A stretch of 64,000 bases of DNA, taken from NCBI RefSeq assembly GCF_030412785.1, contig NZ_CP125296.1, forward strand, positions 1,364,001 to 1,428,000, given 5' to 3'. Positions 61,023 through 64,000 of the stretch are shown piece after piece. Under the pieces are notes generated by a model that worked only from the letters and a program-made list of their open reading frames with translations, was not told the DNA's origin and did no database searches. How positions within the stretch are numbered: position 1 is the first letter of the stretch; each line of letters starts with the position of its first letter. The translations under genes and the position numbers were made by a program. The stretch is from Paraburkholderia sabiae. GTDB taxonomy: Bacteria > Pseudomonadota > Gammaproteobacteria > Burkholderiales > Burkholderiaceae.

Positions 61023-62087
61023 CTATCGAGCTTTTTCTGTTCGTGCGGAAGCGGTCTTCCGGCTTGGCGGACCCGCAGTTCCTCGCGCGATCAGGCGCAC
61101 TTCCAGTTCAGCATGGTCCGGCACCGGGTCGCCGTTTAACTTTGCAACAAGGTATTCGGCTGCCCGCTGACCGATTTCCACTGCTGGCACCTGCATTGTC
61201 GTAAGACGGAGATGGGCTGCCAGTTCGTGATCATCGAAGCCAATGATCGAGATGTCCTCCGGTACGTGCAGACCGAGGGCGTTGCATTCTGACAGAGCCC
61301 CGAACGCTAGAATGTCGCTACTGCATACAACTGCAGTAGGGCGTTTCCCTTTGGAGAGCAGATACCGCAGTCCTTCGCGCCCGCCGCTGATTGTGTAGGG
61401 TTGTTCGGTAATGCGATCGGGAGGGAGTTCCTTGCCGCGGGCGCGGTAGGCTTCCTTCACACCAGCCACACGGTCAGTAGCCCGGTCGTTATCTTTCGTG
61501 GCGCCCGATATCACCCCGATATCGGCATGGCCAAGGGTGAAGAGGTATTCGGCGATCTGGGCGGTAGCCTTACTGTTATCGAAACCAACGAACGGATGCC
61601 CCTCCGAAGGGCGGTAGGCATAGGTATTGATGTAAGGAATGCCTCTGATGCGCAGGAACTCATACAGTTCAGGATCGTGCATGCGTCCAACCAGCACGAC
61701 ACCTTCAGATCCGCGTTCGACGAGCATCTGCGTTTGCTGGAGCTCTCGCTTAAGGTCGAACTGCGACGTGGTGACCAGGAGCGAATAGCCCAGTTGTGAC
61801 AGCCGGTTCTCGAGCGCGTTGACGGCCTGCGCAAAGATCGAGTGATCTATGGTCGGAATCACGATGCCTATGAGGTTGCTGCGTCGCGAACGAAGTGATT
61901 TGGCCGCGTTGTTGGGCGTGTATCCGAGCTTTTCGACCGCCGCCTGTACGCGCTTGATGACGTCCTTGCTTACCATGTCCGGCCGGCTCAGGGCGCGTGA
62001 GGCGGTGCCGGTCGCGCACCCCGCTAGCCGCGCGACATCGCTCAGTTTGATGTTTTTGTTAGTGCTGGACTTATCCAATCGAGTGGC
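61023..62087 (-). CDS. LacI-family regulator of the DHDPS operon
   Basis: A 354-residue repressor. The helix-turn-helix is IKLSDVARLAGCATGTASRAL with hinge NNAAKSLRSRRSNLIG, then a sugar-type effector domain (VIPTIDHSIFAQAVNALE, SIIGFDDHELAAHLRLT). The start at 62087 puts the DNA-binding domain at the usual distance; the frame opens 17 codons earlier. It is encoded just upstream of the DHDPS operon on the same strand. The palindrome TGCAAT-CG-ATTGCA occurs between it and that operon (two copies) and before its own start (62170), fitting control of both. Confidence 0.88.
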   Translation of the reverse strand, partial: ATRLDKSSTNKNIKLSDVARLAGCATGTASRALSRPDMVSKDVIKRVQAAVEKLGYTPNNAAKSLRSRRSNLIGIVIPTIDHSIFAQAVNALENRLSQLGYSLLVTTSQFDLKRELQQTQMLVERGSEGVVLVGRMHDPELYEFLRIRGIPYINTYAYRPSEGHPFVGFDNSKATAQIAEYLFTLGHADIGVISGATKDNDRATDRVAGVKEAYRARGKELPPDRITEQPYTISGGREGLRYLLSKGKRPTAVVCSSDILAFGALSECNALGLHVPEDISIIGFDDHELAAHLRLTTMQVPAVEIGQRAAEYLVAKLNGDPVPDHAELEVRLIARGTAGPPSRKTASARTEKAR

Positions 62088-62166
62088 CATTTCGTGAGGT
62101 GCGAACGCTCGCGAGCCTTCTTCTCGTCGCGAGTCCAATGCATATTAGCAACAACCACTGGCACAT

Positions 62167-62186
62167 GTCTGCAATCGGTTGCAGAC
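62167..62186. promoter_or_regulatory. Third TGCAATCG-type operator
   Basis: GTCTGCAATCGGTTGCAGAC is a 20-bp palindrome apart from the central base pair. It sits 80 bases upstream of the 61023 LacI gene and 54 bases before the divergent TetR gene, suggesting autoregulation. Confidence 0.6.
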
Positions 62187-62200
62187 GGGGCATCAGCGTG

Positions 62201-62236
62201 ACATCTTGACAAATAAAATAATTATTGTCACGATGT
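62201..62236. promoter_or_regulatory. Long inverted repeat before TetR gene 62241
   Basis: ACATCTTGACAA (62201-62212) and TTGTCACGATGT (62225-62236) form 12-base arms with one mismatch around a 12-base AT-rich spacer. It ends four bases before the ATG. Probably the autoregulatory site of the TetR protein. Confidence 0.5.
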
Positions 62237-62240
62237 GCAT

Positions 62241-62807
62241 ATGGCTACGAAAATTTCAGATGAGGCAGCAGCAGCAAGAAGGGAGGGAATCTTGCTGGCT
62301 GCGCGGTGGTGTTTTCTCAACTTTGGATTCAGCAAGACTTCGCTCGATGACATCGCGAAGCGTGCATCCATTTCGCGTACGTTGCTGTACAAGACATTCC
62401 GGGACAAGGACGATATCTTTGCGGCCGTATTCGTGCACTGGCTCGTGGCGCGTCAGCCAGCGGCGATCGCGGCCTCACGAGAGTCAGGAACGCCGTTTCA
62501 GCGCTTGTTCGAGGTATGCCGCCTGTTGGTGATTGAACCGTGGACCGATATGGTTGGCGCGGCGATGGGCGACGACTTCTTCGATGCATGTGAACGTGTG
62601 GATCCTGAAACCACCGCGACACATCATCGGATAGCACATCAATGCGTGGCGGAAGTTCTTTCAGATGAACCGGCCGCTGAGGTCTTCCTGCTTGCACTCG
62701 ATGGGTTGCTGGCCGACCGGCCGGGAGCAGAACTCTTGTCGCAACGAGTTCAAATCCTGTGTAATCGGTTCGTTCAGCCGACCCCGGATCAGAAGGAGGG
62801 CAGCTAA
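62241..62807 (+). CDS. TetR/AcrR-family regulator
   Basis: A 188-residue regulator. The N-terminal helix-turn-helix domain covers about residues 12-60 (GILLAARWCFLNFGFSKTSL, DDIAKRASISRTLLYKTFRD, KDDIFAAVF). The C-terminal ligand domain is not recognised. No ribosome site precedes the ATG at 62241; a GTG at 62235 is an alternative. It is followed after 47 bases by a Rossmann-fold protein and an SDR on the same strand, which it probably controls. Confidence 0.8.
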   Translation: MATKISDEAAAARREGILLAARWCFLNFGFSKTSLDDIAKRASISRTLLYKTFRDKDDIFAAVFVHWLVARQPAAIAASRESGTPFQRLFEVCRLLVIEPWTDMVGAAMGDDFFDACERVDPETTATHHRIAHQCVAEVLSDEPAAEVFLLALDGLLADRPGAELLSQRVQILCNRFVQPTPDQKEGS

Positions 62808-62854
62808 ATGCCAATGCTTGCGCCTTGCAATACTCCAACGAGGAGTACCTGCGT

Positions 62855-63541
62855 ATGAAGCTCATCCTATTTGGTGCCACAGGCATGGTGGGCGCCAGCG
62901 CGCTTCGCGAAGCGCTCGCGGAGGCACGCGTTGGGAGCGTGCTTTGTATTGGACGACACTCCTGCGGCGTGCAGCATCCCAAGCTTAGAGAGTTGCTTCT
63001 CGCGGATCTGTTCAGCTTCGCAGAAATAGAACAGCAACTTGTCGGCTACGACACGTGCATCTGGGCAATCGGCCTCAGTTCGGTCGGACTGAACGAGGCG
63101 ACGTACGCACGCGTTACCGAGGAACTAACGCTGGTATGGGCGCGCGCGCTTCTGCGCCTCAATCCTGATATGTCATTCTGCTATTGCTCTGCCGGAGGGG
63201 CGGATGGTCCGGGAATGTGGGCGAGGGTGCGGCAGCGACTCGAGAGCGCTCTGCAATTGATGCCATTCAGATTCGTCGGGGCGGTCCGTCCAGGTTTCAT
63301 CCGTCCCGGCCCCGGCATTCGGAGCCGTACGCGCGCTTACCAGGTTGTAGCCATGCTGCTCATGCCGACATATCCACTGTTTCCGCTTCTGGTGCGTCAC
63401 TTCCCCTTCCTGTTCACGACGTCGGAGATATTGGGTCGCGCGATGTTGCGTGTCGTCGAGGGAAAGGCGAAGCAGTTCGTGCTTGAGTCTGCCGATATTA
63501 ATCGGCTCGGCAATTCGATCCAGGCGACCCACATTCTTTAA
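62855..63541 (+). CDS. NAD(P)-binding Rossmann-fold protein (epimerase-like)
   Basis: A 228-residue protein starting MKLILFGATGMVGASALREA, the extended-SDR/NmrA-like nucleotide-binding motif (GxxGxxG). The rest shows CYCSAGGADG and a hydrophobic segment (MLLMPTYPLFPLLVRHFPFL) that may touch the membrane. It resembles small nucleoside-diphosphate-sugar-epimerase-like proteins of unknown substrate. The ATG at 62855 has AGGAG nearby. It lies between the TetR gene and a second dehydrogenase, probably in one operon. Confidence 0.75.
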   Translation: MKLILFGATGMVGASALREALAEARVGSVLCIGRHSCGVQHPKLRELLLADLFSFAEIEQQLVGYDTCIWAIGLSSVGLNEATYARVTEELTLVWARALLRLNPDMSFCYCSAGGADGPGMWARVRQRLESALQLMPFRFVGAVRPGFIRPGPGIRSRTRAYQVVAMLLMPTYPLFPLLVRHFPFLFTTSEILGRAMLRVVEGKAKQFVLESADINRLGNSIQATHIL

Positions 63542-63602
63542 ATGCGTTGCGTCGCAAGCTGGTTTCCAGCAATGGTCAACGTATCATACAGAGGACTACA
63601 AA

Positions 63603-64000
63603 ATGAAACCGGATATTTCAGAGAAAGTTTTCCTTCTCACAGGCGGAACAGAGGGTATCGGAAAGGCGGCGGCGACGGAGTTCGCGAGCAGGGGCGCTGA
63701 CCTGACGATCGTTGCCCGCAACGAGGCGAAGGCAGAGCGTGTTGTATCCGAACTAAGGAAAAAGACCGGTAATGAGCGGGTCAGCTATCTTCTTTGCGAC
63801 CTGTCCCGCATGGCAGATGTGAAGCGAGTCGCAGACGACTTCCGGCTTCGTCATAATCGACTTGACGTGCTGGTGAACAATGCAGGCGCAACTCTAAGAG
63901 AACCTATGCTTGGTCCAGACGGGATCGAATTGACGTTCGCCCTGAACTACCTATCGCACTTCCTGCTGACATCGTCCCTGCTTGACCTTATCCGCGGAAC
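63603..64000 (+). CDS. SDR-family dehydrogenase, cut by window end
   Basis: The first 132 residues of a short-chain dehydrogenase; the frame is open to the last base. It reads VFLLTGGTEGIGKAAATEFA (TGxxxGIG), then IVARNEAKAERV (Arg suggesting NADPH), CDLSRMADVKRV, LDVLVNNAGA and LNYLSHFLLTSSLLDLI. The order and spacing fit the retinol-dehydrogenase-like branch. The catalytic Tyr/Lys lie outside the window. It follows the Rossmann-fold gene by 61 bases. Confidence 0.85.
   Translation, partial: MKPDISEKVFLLTGGTEGIGKAAATEFASRGADLTIVARNEAKAERVVSELRKKTGNERVSYLLCDLSRMADVKRVADDFRLRHNRLDVLVNNAGATLREPMLGPDGIELTFALNYLSHFLLTSSLLDLIRG

Noticed and set aside
1..64000. CRISPR arrays, tRNA or rRNA genes, prophage structural genes and replication origins were looked for.
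   Set aside because: I saw no regularly spaced repeats other than the IS21 ends, no cloverleaf sequence I could support and no phage or replication genes.

Overview
The window reads as a chromosome or megaplasmid segment of a GC-rich beta-proteobacterium of the Burkholderiaceae (Paraburkholderia/Caballeronia type). This is inferred from a Burkholderia-type general porin, many LacI-, TetR- and AraC-controlled catabolic operons, and the general protein flavour; there is no rRNA, tRNA or core marker to fix the genus.

Layout. (1) 1-4.3 kb: small accessory genes (DUF6434, DUF2262, a DUF4209-like protein with an RNxxxH HEPN-type motif, an HNH-type zinc nuclease). (2) 4.5-8.1 kb: APC permease and SDR dehydrogenase facing a divergent AraC-type regulator. 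(3) 8.5-25.5 kb: an HNH_2 nuclease, a TetR regulator, a metal-dependent cyclase/hydrolase, a fumarylacetoacetase, an intact IS21-type insertion with a 5-bp target duplication, an alpha/beta hydrolase, an MFS carrier, a porin, a CocE-type hydrolase, an acyl-CoA ligase and a TauD-type dioxygenase. A palindrome beside the TetR gene recurs near the CocE gene, so the two sides of the IS may form one regulon. (4) 25.7-33.7 kb: sugar-acid module: MHS-type transporter, altronate/galactarate-type dehydratase, FAD oxidoreductase, IlvD/Edd dehydratase and a LacI regulator. (5) 34.2-54.8 kb: a large sugar-import and catabolic block: binding protein, GapN-like and second aldehyde dehydrogenases, ACS-type MFS carrier, SDR, Gfo/Idh/MocA, KDG-kinase-like PfkB, GH88 unsaturated uronyl hydrolase, class III CoA-transferase, ABC permease, HAD phosphatase, ABC ATPase, LacI regulator, GMC oxidoreductase, MaoC hydratase, second binding protein, second CoA-transferase. 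(6) 55.0-62.1 kb: second ACS-type carrier, shikimate/quinate-type dehydrogenase, YciI-like protein, third CoA-transferase, enoyl-CoA hydratase, DHDPS-family lyase and their LacI regulator. (7) 62.2-64 kb: TetR regulator, a Rossmann-fold protein and an SDR cut by the window end.

How they work together. Each of the three LacI genes lies close to a distinct CG-centred palindrome found at its presumed targets: GATAACGTTTTC (four copies, flanking the ABC operon and the CoA-transferase/GMC operon), TGCAATCGATTGCA (three copies around the DHDPS operon and its regulator) and ATGAATACGTATTCAT (two copies in the gap between the divergent dehydratase and FAD-oxidoreductase genes). The combination of a ribose-type ABC importer, a GH88 glycosidase and KDG-type enzymes with three related CoA-transferases, a MaoC hydratase and a crotonase is the most unusual feature. 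It suggests that an imported glycoside-like compound is split into a sugar-acid part and a second part degraded as CoA thioesters. The substrate cannot be named from sequence.

Several 5' ends differ from the longest reading frame. I chose starts by Shine-Dalgarno spacing, including GTG starts at 36949 and 48476 and a TTG start at 46972. All operator-regulator pairings and substrate ideas are inference.
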